A DNA stretch of 64,000 nt from Variovorax paradoxus. GTDB taxonomy: Bacteria; Pseudomonadota; Gammaproteobacteria; Burkholderiales; Burkholderiaceae_C. Position numbers and translations under genes: made by a program. This document shows, piece after piece, positions 52,679 to 61,046 of the stretch (positions within the stretch are counted from its first letter, which is position 1; every line of letters begins with the position of its first letter). The notes beneath the pieces were generated by a model, which saw nothing but the letters and a program-made list of their open reading frames with translations, did no database searches and was not told the origin of the DNA. Location of the stretch: the NCBI RefSeq assembly GCF_030811855.1, contig NZ_JAUSRN010000010.1, positions 159,001-223,000 of the forward strand. The letters run 5' to 3'.

Positions 52679-53021
52679 CCGGCCGCTTCGCGGCTCCCCT
52701 GCGCTGCTCACGACAGGCGGGGTCTCGCAGAACTCGCTCCACTGCGTTGCGCTCAAACAGCTGCGAGCCCTGATCCGCCTGTCGCTCCGCTGCTCGGCGG
52801 TGCCTCAACGGCCCGCCGGGGGCACGGGGCCCAACGCCGTGGGCACGCTCAGGGTGTTTCCTCCACCCCCAAGCCCGGTGTGCGGTGCGGGGTGGGCGCC
52901 CCCTCTGTGCCGCCGAGGAGCGCAGCGTTTCGCGGATCAGGGCTCGCAGCTGTTTGAGTGAAGCGAGTTCTGCGAGCCCCCGCGAAACGTGAGCACCGCA
53001 GGGGAGCCGCGAAGCGGCCGG
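52679..53021. repeat. 343-bp nested inverted-repeat element in the livG-livF spacer
   Basis: A perfect 25-base arm (52679-52703) is the reverse complement of 52997-53021. Inside, a second, longer pair is nearly perfect (CTCGCAGAACTCGCT...CAAACAGCTGCGAGCCC on the left, its complement on the right), with a few bases inserted on the left side. Further inner segments around GCTGCTCGGCGG and CCGCCGAGGAGCG also pair. The whole element can fold into a long branched hairpin. It lacks a transposase and looks like a MITE- or REP-like intergenic element. The rest of the 52621-53086 spacer, outside the element, shows nothing else. Confidence 0.8.
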
Positions 53022-53086
53022 CATAGTGGGGGCGCCCGCGCCGTGCCGCATACCGGGCGTCTCCAACGAAGCAGCGAACAAGGCAT

Positions 53087-53908
53087 TCATGCCGCCACCC
53101 TCCTCAAACTGCTCACGTCGTCCACTGTCCCCAGATAGGCTTCGATCACCCGGGCATCCGCCTGCACTTCGCGCGGCGTACCCGTGGCCAGCACCTCGCC
53201 CATGTTCATCGCCAGCACGCGGTCGGACACCTTCGACACCAGCGACATGTCGTGCTCGACCATCAGCACCGACACCCCCAGCTCTTGCTGGATGTCCTGA
53301 ATCCAGAACGCCATGTCGGCCGTTTCCTCGACATTGAGCCCCGACGACGGTTCGTCGAGCAGCAGCAGCTTGGGTTCGGTGCACAGCGCGCGCGCGAGCT
53401 CCACCACCTTTCGAACGCCATACGGCAATCCCGCCACCATCGAATCACGGTGATGCTGCAGATCCAGCAGTTCGATCACCTGCTCCGCCTTCTCGCGTGC
53501 AACGATCTCGGCGCGACGGGTGGCGGGCGTGAAGAACACCTCGCTCCAGAACCCCGTCTGCCGGTGCGTGTGGCGGCCGATCAGCAGGTTGTGCAGCACC
53601 GTGGCGTGCTCGAAGAGTTCGATGTTCTGGAAGGTGCGCGCAATGCCGAGCGCGGCAATCGCATGGGGTGCCTGGTGCGTCAGGGCCAGTGGACCGGCCG
53701 CTTCTCCGTGCCAGGTGATCTCGCCCATCGTCGGCGTGTAGATGCGGCTGATGAGGTTGAACACCGTCGTCTTGCCCGCGCCGTTGGGGCCGATCAGCGT
53801 GAACACCTCGCCGCGTCGCACGTCGAAGCTCACCTTGTTGACCGCGAGCACGCCGCCGAAGCGAACGCTCAGGTCCTTCGCCGAAAGAAGAACGTCGCCG
53901 CTGCTCAT
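53087..53908 (-). CDS. livG: ABC transporter ATP-binding protein LivG-like
   Basis: 273-residue ATPase. Walker A IGPNGAGKTT, LivG-type insertion near IARTFQNIELFEHATV, signature variant LPYGVRKVVELARAL, Walker B LLLLDEPSSGLN. Start ATG 53908 overlaps the livM stop. The C-terminal end runs to the edge of the inverted-repeat element. Energises the permease with LivF. Confidence 0.93.
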   Translation of the reverse strand: MSSGDVLLSAKDLSVRFGGVLAVNKVSFDVRRGEVFTLIGPNGAGKTTVFNLISRIYTPTMGEITWHGEAAGPLALTHQAPHAIAALGIARTFQNIELFEHATVLHNLLIGRHTHRQTGFWSEVFFTPATRRAEIVAREKAEQVIELLDLQHHRDSMVAGLPYGVRKVVELARALCTEPKLLLLDEPSSGLNVEETADMAFWIQDIQQELGVSVLMVEHDMSLVSKVSDRVLAMNMGEVLATGTPREVQADARVIEAYLGTVDDVSSLRRVAA

Positions 53909-54981
53909 CTCAGCCGATCCGACTTGGTGAACGACTTCTGCCGCTTGAACAGCCCCTTGCGGTAGAACGGAAAGAGCTGCAGCCAGGTTCGGATCTTGAG
54001 CCAGCGCCCGTAAAGCCCCAGCGGCTCGAACAGCACGAAGGCGATCAGCACCAGGCCGTACACCAGCCCCTGCAGGCCCGGCGCCTGGCCGATCACGGGC
54101 GGCAGCCAGTCCTTGCCCATCGAGATCAACTGCGGCATCGCGATCAGGAAGATCGCACCCAGAAATGCGCCGTGCACCGAACCGAGTCCGCCGATCACCA
54201 CCATCAGCAGCAGGTCGATCGACTGCAGGATGTTGAACTGGTCCGGCGAGATGAAACTGAGCTTGTGCGCGTACAACGCACCGCCCAGCCCCGCGAGCGC
54301 GGCCGAGATCGCGAACGACATCGTCTTGTAGCGCGCAAGGTGAATGCCCATGCTCTGCGCCGAGATTTCCGAATCGCGGATCGCCACGAAGGCGCGGCCC
54401 GTCGGCGAGCGCAGCAGGTTCAGGATGCCCAGCGTGCTGAGCACCGCCACCACCAGGCACAAGAAGTAGAAGCCGTTGCCCGACCCCAGCGACCAGCCGA
54501 AGAGCTGGGGCGACTTCACGTGAAGCCCCGAATTGCCGCCCGTGACGCTATCCCAGCGCGCGAACACCTCCTCGACGATGAAGCCGAACGACAGCGTCGC
54601 GATGCCAAGGTAGATGCCCTTCACGCGCAAGGCCGGCAAGGCCACCACCACGCCCACCGCCGCCGAGAGCGCCGCGGCCGCGAGCAGCGCGATCGGAAAC
54701 GGCACGCCCAGGTTGGTGAGGACGCCCTGCGTATAGGCGCCCGCGCCAAGGAACGCCGCATGGCCGATGGAGAACTGCCCCGTGAAACCCGCCAGCAGCA
54801 TCAACCCCAGGCCGACGATGCCGTAGATCAGCACGAAGGTCAGCTGCGCGAGCCAGTATTCGTCGATCACCCATGGCGCGACGATGAGGAACGCGACCAG
54901 GAGCCCATACCAGAACACATGGCCGCCGTGCCGCGCAAGGCGGATGTCCTGGTCGTAGCTGGTCTTGAAGATGAAGCGCAT
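53905..54981 (-). CDS. livM: ABC transporter permease LivM-like
   Basis: 358-residue inner-membrane permease with 8-9 hydrophobic helices. LVLIYGIVGLGLMLLAGFTG and GQFSIGHAAFLGAGAYTQGV form the LivM signature, and VMIGGLGSVHGAFLGAIFL-like repeats (IGGLGSVHGAFLGAIF) the EAA-type loop. Overlaps livG by 4 bases. Confidence 0.92.
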   Translation of the reverse strand: MRFIFKTSYDQDIRLARHGGHVFWYGLLVAFLIVAPWVIDEYWLAQLTFVLIYGIVGLGLMLLAGFTGQFSIGHAAFLGAGAYTQGVLTNLGVPFPIALLAAAALSAAVGVVVALPALRVKGIYLGIATLSFGFIVEEVFARWDSVTGGNSGLHVKSPQLFGWSLGSGNGFYFLCLVVAVLSTLGILNLLRSPTGRAFVAIRDSEISAQSMGIHLARYKTMSFAISAALAGLGGALYAHKLSFISPDQFNILQSIDLLLMVVIGGLGSVHGAFLGAIFLIAMPQLISMGKDWLPPVIGQAPGLQGLVYGLVLIAFVLFEPLGLYGRWLKIRTWLQLFPFYRKGLFKRQKSFTKSDRLR

Positions 54982-55017
54982 GAATCAGATCCGCCGTAGA
55001 GCGTGGGAGCACATGGG

Positions 55018-55893
55018 TCAGACTTTCTTGCGCAGCTTTTCGCCGAACAGGCCATTGGGTTTGATCATCAGCATCAAGAGCACCACGATGTAGGGCGCCG
55101 TGTCCTTGAAGCCGTCGGGCAGATAAAACCCCGCGAACGATTCGACGATGCCGATCACCAGCCCGCCGACGATGGCGCCCGGCAGGCTGCCGAAGCCGCC
55201 CACCACCGCGGCCGGAAAGGCTTTGAGCCCGATGAAGCCCATGTTCGCGTGCACGAAGGTGATGGGCGCGAGCAGCATGCCGGCAATGGCCGCGACCGCC
55301 GCCGCCAGGCCCCACACCAGCCCGTTGAGCCGCTTCACCGGAATGCCCATGTAGTACGCCGCAAGCTGGTTCTGCGACGAGGCCTGCATGGCGATGCCGA
55401 GCTTGCTGTAGCGGAACATCGCGAACAGCAGCCCGCACAGGATGGCCGTGGCGATGATGATGGACAACTGCTCGAGGTTGACCACCAGTCCGCCGAGCTT
55501 CCACATCTGGTCCTTGTAGGGAACGGCCAGCGTGTGGGTGTCGGTGCCGATGCCCGGCACCATGGTGATGAGGCCGCGCGCCACGTAGGCAATGCCGATG
55601 GTTAGCATCACGATCGAGAACTGCGGCTGTCCGAGAATCGGGCGGATCACCACCAGCTCCAGCAGGACCCCGAAAGCCGCCATGGCCACCACCGCGAGAA
55701 TGGCCGCGAGCCAGAACGGCAGGCCGAACAGCGACATGCCTGCAAATGCGCCAAAGGCGCCGAGCATCATCAGATCGCCCTGCGCAAAGCTCACGGTTTC
55801 CGTGGCCTTGTAGATCAGCACGAAGCCCAGCGCGATCAATCCATAGATGCAGCCCTGCGCAATGCCCGAGAGAAGGAGCTGGAGAGTCTGCAT
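55018..55893 (-). CDS. livH: ABC transporter permease LivH-like
   Basis: 291-residue permease, first gene of the operon. LLLSGIAQGCIYGLIALGFV start, FAQGDLMMLGAFGAFAGMSL, and VVGGFGSLPGAIVGGLVIG loop. The downstream LivM gene starts about 36 bases later. Pairs with LivM to form the translocation pore. Confidence 0.93.
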   Translation of the reverse strand: MQTLQLLLSGIAQGCIYGLIALGFVLIYKATETVSFAQGDLMMLGAFGAFAGMSLFGLPFWLAAILAVVAMAAFGVLLELVVIRPILGQPQFSIVMLTIGIAYVARGLITMVPGIGTDTHTLAVPYKDQMWKLGGLVVNLEQLSIIIATAILCGLLFAMFRYSKLGIAMQASSQNQLAAYYMGIPVKRLNGLVWGLAAAVAAIAGMLLAPITFVHANMGFIGLKAFPAAVVGGFGSLPGAIVGGLVIGIVESFAGFYLPDGFKDTAPYIVVLLMLMIKPNGLFGEKLRKKV

Positions 55894-55914
55894 GCGGCTT
55901 CTGTCTCCCTGCGC

Positions 55915-56742
55915 CTAGTGCCTGAGGCCGCCGGCTGCGTCGTGCAGCGCCAGGCGGCGCGAGCCGGCCAGGATGTCGCTCGGCTTGAGCCCATACACCT
56001 GGCGGATCGAATGGCTGAAGTGCGTCGAATCGGGGTAGCCGGCGTCCAGCGCGATATCGGTCAGCGTGCTGGTCTGGCGCACGTAGCGCAACAGACTGCG
56101 CGCGCGCTTCCAGGCCCGGAAGGCGCGAAACGCCATGCCGGTCTCCTGCTTGAACAGATGCAGAAAGCGCGAGAACGAGAGGTGTACCGAGGCCGCGCAT
56201 TCCTCGGCTGAGGCGGGCGCGGCCGGGTCGGCGTTGATGGCGTCGATGACCTTGCGGATGCGTGCATCGAGCGCGCGCGGCGCCAGCGCCTCGCCGAAGA
56301 AGATGCGGTCGAACTCCAGGCCTTCGAAGCCCTGGCGGCCCGAGAGTGCAAGCAGCTGCGCGTGCGCATCGCGCATGTGCTGCACGAACGCCGGCGCATC
56401 GACCGGCCCGCAGTGCTGCAGAAAGCCGGGCAAGCGCGCGGGATCGACGGACTCGGATTCGATCAGCAAATTGAAGATGAGCGGATGCGCGCTTTCCACC
56501 CGATGTGGCACGTGCGGCGGCACCACCAGCAGCTCGCCCGTCTGCCACGCGCCTCCGCCAATGCAGAGGCGGTTGGGCGGCGCACCGGCCGGCGACACGT
56601 ACACGCCGTGCCCGCCCACCGTGCGTTCGGCCGCAGCGCCGAGCAGCCCTGCGTAGAACACCCGCTGATGCGTGAGCCACATCAGGCGCTCCCCGCGCTC
56701 TGCGAAGCCGCTTTCGGGCGGCGCCGTCTTCGTTCGCTGCAT
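55915..56742 (-). CDS. AraC-family transcriptional regulator
   Basis: 275-residue regulator with an N-terminal AraC-binding/cupin-like domain (LTHQRVFYAGLLGAAAERTV, VVPPHVPHRVESAHPLIFNL) and a C-terminal double helix-turn-helix (CAASVHLSFSRFLHLFKQET, IALDAGYPDSTHFSHSIRQV, GLKPSDIL). ATG 56742 is supported by AGGAGA 8 bases upstream. It sits directly upstream of livH in the same direction, so it may regulate the transporter. Confidence 0.85.
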   Translation of the reverse strand: MQRTKTAPPESGFAERGERLMWLTHQRVFYAGLLGAAAERTVGGHGVYVSPAGAPPNRLCIGGGAWQTGELLVVPPHVPHRVESAHPLIFNLLIESESVDPARLPGFLQHCGPVDAPAFVQHMRDAHAQLLALSGRQGFEGLEFDRIFFGEALAPRALDARIRKVIDAINADPAAPASAEECAASVHLSFSRFLHLFKQETGMAFRAFRAWKRARSLLRYVRQTSTLTDIALDAGYPDSTHFSHSIRQVYGLKPSDILAGSRRLALHDAAGGLRH

Positions 56743-56852
56743 GGTGTCCGTCTCCTGCATCCGGCCGCCGCCGGCCAGGGGCCGGCGTTGCGTTGGCTGG
56801 ATCGTAGCGGCGGGGGCCTGCTGCACGGCGTCCATTTGCGCGGGGACTTTCC

Positions 56853-57797
56853 CTAGGCCGGCGCGAGTGCGCGGCGGAGTTCAGCGCAGCACAGCGCGAT
56901 GGCCGTGTCAGCCTCGTCGAGCACCTTGCCCATGGTGATGAAGCCATGGATCTGGCGCTCGAAGCAGACGTACGCGGCGCGATTGCCGGCGGCGGTCAGC
57001 GCCTCGGCGTAGGCTATGCCTTCGTCGCGCAGCGGGTCGTAGCCGGCGGTGAGCACCAGCGCGGGCGGCAGGCCCGACAAGTCGCCGTGCAGCAGCGGAG
57101 ACGCGCGCCAGTCGAGGTCGTGCCGAAGGTCGTCGATGTAGTGGTCGTGAAAGTACGCCATCGTGTCGCGGGTCAGCAGGTAGCCTTGTCCGTTGGCCTG
57201 GTGCGAGGCGTGGCCGCGGCGCTGGTCCGTGGCGGGATAGATCAGCAGCTGGAAGGCGATGGGCAGGTCGCCCGCATCGCGCGCGGCGATGGCCGCCACT
57301 GCCGCGAGATTGCCGCCGGCGCTGTCGCCGCCCACCGCGAGCCGGCCGGCATCCAGGCCAAGCGAAGCGGCCACGCGCTGCACCCAGCGCGTGGCCGCCA
57401 GCACGTCGTCCACGGCGGCCGGAAAGCGATGCTCGGGCCCCATGCGGTAGTCGATCGAGGCGACCGCGCAGCCCGCGCCGTTGGCGAGCGAGCGGCACAG
57501 CACGTCATGCGTGTCGAGATCGCCGATGACCCAGCCACCGCCATGAAAGTACACCAGCACCGGCAGCGCCGCATCGGCCGTGGAACCCAGCGGGCGATAC
57601 AGGCGCACCGGGATGGTGCCGTGCGGCCCTCCGGCTTTCAGTTCGCGGACTTGGGCAACCTGCGGGGCTTCGGGTTGCGTGGTGGCGCGCCGGTCGCGAT
57701 AGAACGCACGCGCCTCGACCGGCGAAAGCGTATGGGTCGGCGGGATGCCGCGCGCCTCGATGAAGTCGAGCAGGGCGCGCGCCTGGGGGTGCAGCAT
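56853..57797 (-). CDS. Alpha/beta hydrolase, hormone-sensitive lipase family
   Basis: 314-residue esterase (bHSL family). Oxyanion motif YFHGGGWVIGDLDTHD, nucleophile in GGDSAGGNLAAV, Asp in AGYDPLRDEG and His in QIHGFITMG. The N-terminal part includes a cap domain (LHPQARALLDFIEARGIPP). ATG 57797 has GGAG nearby. Hydrolyses short acyl esters; the natural substrate is unknown. Confidence 0.92.
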   Translation of the reverse strand: MLHPQARALLDFIEARGIPPTHTLSPVEARAFYRDRRATTQPEAPQVAQVRELKAGGPHGTIPVRLYRPLGSTADAALPVLVYFHGGGWVIGDLDTHDVLCRSLANGAGCAVASIDYRMGPEHRFPAAVDDVLAATRWVQRVAASLGLDAGRLAVGGDSAGGNLAAVAAIAARDAGDLPIAFQLLIYPATDQRRGHASHQANGQGYLLTRDTMAYFHDHYIDDLRHDLDWRASPLLHGDLSGLPPALVLTAGYDPLRDEGIAYAEALTAAGNRAAYVCFERQIHGFITMGKVLDEADTAIALCCAELRRALAPA

Positions 57798-57916
57798 GGT
57801 GTCTCCGGTGGGTCGGGCAGAGGTTCTCCCGATCTCATCCGCACGATGCCCGCAGGCGCCAGTCTCTGCTTGCGAAAACTGGCTGTCCCCCGATAGCTGT
57901 TCCGGGCGATGGCGCT

Positions 57917-59131
57917 TCAGGCCTTGCGCGGCTTCACGCGCGACGCGGATTCCTTGGCGAGCCTGCGGGCGGTGCCCGTGTCGGCCGCATGCACCAGCGC
58001 CACGCCCATGCGGCGCTTGGCAAAGCTCTCGGGCTTGCCGAACAGGCGGATGTCGCTGCCGGGCACCTGCAGCGCCTCGGCCACGCCGTCGAACGCAATC
58101 CCGGTGGCATCGACGCCGCCGTAGATCACCGCGCTGGCGCCTGGGCTCTTGAGCGAAGTGTCCACCGGCAAGCCGAGGATGGCGCGCGCATGCAGCTCGA
58201 ACTCGTTCTGCCATTGCGTGGCCATGGTTACCATGCCGGTATCGTGCGGACGCGGGCTCACTTCGCTGAACCACACCTCGTCGCCCTTCACGAAGAGCTC
58301 GACACCGAAGAGGCCTTGGCCGCCCAGGTCGGCCGTGACGGCTTCTGCGATCTGCTGCGCCTTCTGCTGCGCGGCCGGTGCCATGGCATGAGGCTGCCAG
58401 CTCTCGACATAGTCGCCGCTTACCTGCACGTGGCCGATGGGTTCGCAGAACTGCGTTTGCACCGCGCCGGCCGCGTCCTTGGCACGCACGGTCAGGAGCG
58501 TGATCTCGTAGTCGAAGTCGATGAAGCCCTCGACGATCACGCGGCCGTGGCTCACGCGGCCGCCGGCCATGGCGTAGTCCCAGGCCTTCTGCACGTCGGC
58601 CGGGCCGTCGATCTTGCTCTGGCCCTTGCCGGAGCTGCTCATCACTGGCTTGACGATGCAGGGGTACCCAATACCTTTCCCGTCCGCGCCGTCGATGGCG
58701 GCCTGCAGCTCGGCCAGCGAGTCGCAGAACTTGTAAGGGCTGGTGGGCACGCCCAGCGTTTCGGCCGCCAGGCGGCGAATGCCTTCGCGGTCCATCGTGA
58801 GGCGGGCGGCGCGGGCGGTGGGAATCACGCGCACCACGCCGGCGTCTTCGAGCTGCTGCAGCATCGGCGTGGCGATGGCTTCGATCTCGGGCACCACGAG
58901 CAGGGGCTTCTCGGCCTCGATCAGCGCCTTGAGCTGCTCGGGGTCGCTCATGGTGATGGTGCGCGCATGGTGGGCCACCTGCTGGCCGGGTGCGTTCTCG
59001 TAGCGGTCGACCGCAATGGTCTCGACGCCCAGGCGCTGCAGGGCGATGAGCACCTCCTTGCCGAGCTCGCCGGAGCCGAGCAGCATCACGCGGGTGGCGG
59101 AGGGGGAAAGAGGGGTGCCGAGGGTGGTCAT
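57917..59131 (-). CDS. purT: Formate-dependent phosphoribosylglycinamide formyltransferase
   Basis: 404-residue ATP-grasp enzyme making FGAR from GAR, formate and ATP in purine synthesis. RVMLLGSGELGKEVLIALQR, VEGFIDFDYEITLLTVRA, and SEVSPRPHDTGMVTMATQ are diagnostic, with CIVKPVMSSSGKGQS as the ATP-binding loop. Length matches PurT. It is divergent from the hydroxyacyl-CoA dehydrogenase gene. Confidence 0.96.
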   Translation of the reverse strand: MTTLGTPLSPSATRVMLLGSGELGKEVLIALQRLGVETIAVDRYENAPGQQVAHHARTITMSDPEQLKALIEAEKPLLVVPEIEAIATPMLQQLEDAGVVRVIPTARAARLTMDREGIRRLAAETLGVPTSPYKFCDSLAELQAAIDGADGKGIGYPCIVKPVMSSSGKGQSKIDGPADVQKAWDYAMAGGRVSHGRVIVEGFIDFDYEITLLTVRAKDAAGAVQTQFCEPIGHVQVSGDYVESWQPHAMAPAAQQKAQQIAEAVTADLGGQGLFGVELFVKGDEVWFSEVSPRPHDTGMVTMATQWQNEFELHARAILGLPVDTSLKSPGASAVIYGGVDATGIAFDGVAEALQVPGSDIRLFGKPESFAKRRMGVALVHAADTGTARRLAKESASRVKPRKA

Positions 59132-59315
59132 GGTCGGGATCGGAAAGAGAGAAGAAAAAGCAACCGCAGCACTGTAAGCCACCCGCGGGCGGCCCGTGTC
59201 ACTCGCGGCAACGCCGGGGCGGCGGGGCTGCTTCACAATCGATCTCCTGCCGCGGTGGCGGCCAGCTCCCCACCCGCTCCCCCTTTCCCCTGTTTTTTCT
59301 TCAAGGAGTTTTCTC

Positions 59316-60164
59316 ATGACGATCCAGACTGTCGGCATCATCGGCGCCGGAACAATGGGCAATGGCATTGCGCAGGCCTGCGCAGTGGCCGGCGTCAACG
59401 TGGTGATGGTCGACATCGCCCAGGCGGCGGTCGACAAGGGCCTGGCCACCGTCTCGGGCAGCCTCGACCGGCTGATCAAGAAAGAGAAGCTCACGGCCGA
59501 GCAGAAGACCGCGGCGCTCGCGCTGATCAAGGGCTCGACGAACTACGATGACCTGAAGAGCGCGCAACTGGTGATCGAGGCCGCCACCGAGAACCATGCG
59601 CTCAAGCTCAAGATCCTGAAGCAGATCGACGAGCTGCTGGCGCCAGAGGTGATCATTGCCTCGAACACGTCGTCGATCTCGATCACCCAGCTCGCGGCCG
59701 CCACCTCGCGGCCGGACCGCTTCATCGGCATGCACTTTTTCAACCCGGTGCCGATGATGGCGCTGGTGGAGCTGATCCGCGGCTACCTCACGAGCGACGC
59801 CACGCACGATGCGGTCAAGGCACTGGCCGAGAAACTCGGCAAGTCGCCGATCACGGTGAAGAACGCGCCGGGTTTCGTGGTCAACCGCATCCTGGTGCCG
59901 ATGATCAACGAGGCATTCTTCGTGCTGGCCGAAGGCATCGCGACGGCCGAAGACATCGACGCCGGCATGAAGCTGGGCTGCAACCAGCCCATCGGTCCGT
60001 TGGCGCTGGCTGACATGATCGGCCTCGATGTGTGCCTGGCCGTGATGGAGGTCTACCTCGAGCAGTTCGGCGACTCCAAGTACCGTCCCTGCCCCTTGCT
60101 GAAGGAAATGGTCGCGGCCGGCCAGTTGGGCCGCAAGACCGGACGCGGCGTCTACACGTACTGA
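59316..60164 (+). CDS. 3-hydroxybutyryl-CoA dehydrogenase
   Basis: 282-residue NAD-dependent dehydrogenase of beta-oxidation/PHB metabolism. NAD motif IIGAGTMGNGIAQACAVAG, catalytic segment MHFFNPVPMMALVELIRG, and NAPGFVVNRILVPMINEAFF with KLGCNQPIGPLALADMIGLD in the C-domain. AAGGAG precedes ATG 59316. An enoyl-CoA hydratase follows 34 bases on. Confidence 0.95.
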   Translation: MTIQTVGIIGAGTMGNGIAQACAVAGVNVVMVDIAQAAVDKGLATVSGSLDRLIKKEKLTAEQKTAALALIKGSTNYDDLKSAQLVIEAATENHALKLKILKQIDELLAPEVIIASNTSSISITQLAAATSRPDRFIGMHFFNPVPMMALVELIRGYLTSDATHDAVKALAEKLGKSPITVKNAPGFVVNRILVPMINEAFFVLAEGIATAEDIDAGMKLGCNQPIGPLALADMIGLDVCLAVMEVYLEQFGDSKYRPCPLLKEMVAAGQLGRKTGRGVYTY

Positions 60165-60198
60165 GCGCCCGGCAAGAACAATAAAGGAGACAACCGCC

Positions 60199-61014
60199 AT
60201 GACCGCCACGCCCACCACCCCGCCCGCCGAGGGTTGCATCGACACCCAGGTGATCGACCACGTGCTGCTGATCGGCATCAACCGCCCAGCCAAGCGAAAC
60301 GGCTGGACGCCGCCGATGTTCAAGCAGCTGGCCGAGGCCTACACCCGGCTCGACGATGACCCCGACCTGCGCGTGGGCGTGCTGCATGCCTTTGGCGACC
60401 ACTTCACGGCCGGGCTCGACCTGCCGGCGGTCACCGAATACATGAAGCGCGGCGAGAAGGCGATTCCCCCGGGTCTCGTGGAGCCGCACGACTTCGGCCT
60501 GCCCGGCTACCGCCGCCGCACCAAGCCGATGGTGGTTGCGGTGAAGGGCATCTGCTTCACGGTCGGCATCGAGCTGATGCTGGGCGCCGACATCGTGGTG
60601 GCGGCCGACAACTGCCGCTTCTCGCAGATGGAAGTGCAGCGCGGCATCATGGCCACGGGCGGCGCCACGCTGCGCATGGCCGAGCGCGCGGGCGTGGGCA
60701 ACGCGATGCTGCACCTGCTCACGGCCGACGAGTTCGACAGCGCCGAGGCCTATCGCCTCAACTTCGTGCAGAAGGTGGTGCCGGCCGGGCAGGAGCTCGA
60801 CGCGGCACTGGCCATTGCGCAGCGCATCGCGGCGCAGGCGCCGCTGGCGGTGGTGGCCACCCGGCTCAACGTGATCAAGGCCGTGGAACAGGGCCCGCTC
60901 GCAGCGGTGTCGGAGTTCATCGAGACGCAAAAGCGCCTGTCGAACAGCGAAGACGCAGCCGAAGGCGTGCGTTCCTTCGTCGAACGTCGGCCCGCGCGCT
61001 TCAGCGGCCGCTGA
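60199..61014 (+). CDS. Enoyl-CoA hydratase/isomerase (crotonase family)
   Basis: 271-residue crotonase. DHVLLIGINRPAKRNGWTPP, oxyanion-hole FGDHFTAGLDLPAVTE, ICFTVGIELMLGADIVVAAD, and the C-terminal helix with VVATRLNVIKAVEQGPLAAV. It probably works in fatty acid or aromatic-acid breakdown with the preceding dehydrogenase. Its stop overlaps an ATG of the next frame. Confidence 0.9.
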   Translation: MTATPTTPPAEGCIDTQVIDHVLLIGINRPAKRNGWTPPMFKQLAEAYTRLDDDPDLRVGVLHAFGDHFTAGLDLPAVTEYMKRGEKAIPPGLVEPHDFGLPGYRRRTKPMVVAVKGICFTVGIELMLGADIVVAADNCRFSQMEVQRGIMATGGATLRMAERAGVGNAMLHLLTADEFDSAEAYRLNFVQKVVPAGQELDAALAIAQRIAAQAPLAVVATRLNVIKAVEQGPLAAVSEFIETQKRLSNSEDAAEGVRSFVERRPARFSGR

Positions 61015-61046
61015 TGATGGTGCAGTCCACCGGAGCGCCGCTGCCC

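Noticed and set aside
52617..53384. 255-residue open frame through the liv inverted repeat
   Set aside because: Runs through the inverted repeat and the livG end in the wrong frame; no domain, so not a gene of the element.
54548..56947. 799-residue open frame through livM, livH and AraC genes
   Set aside because: Same-strand different-frame shadow across several unambiguous genes; long only because of high GC.
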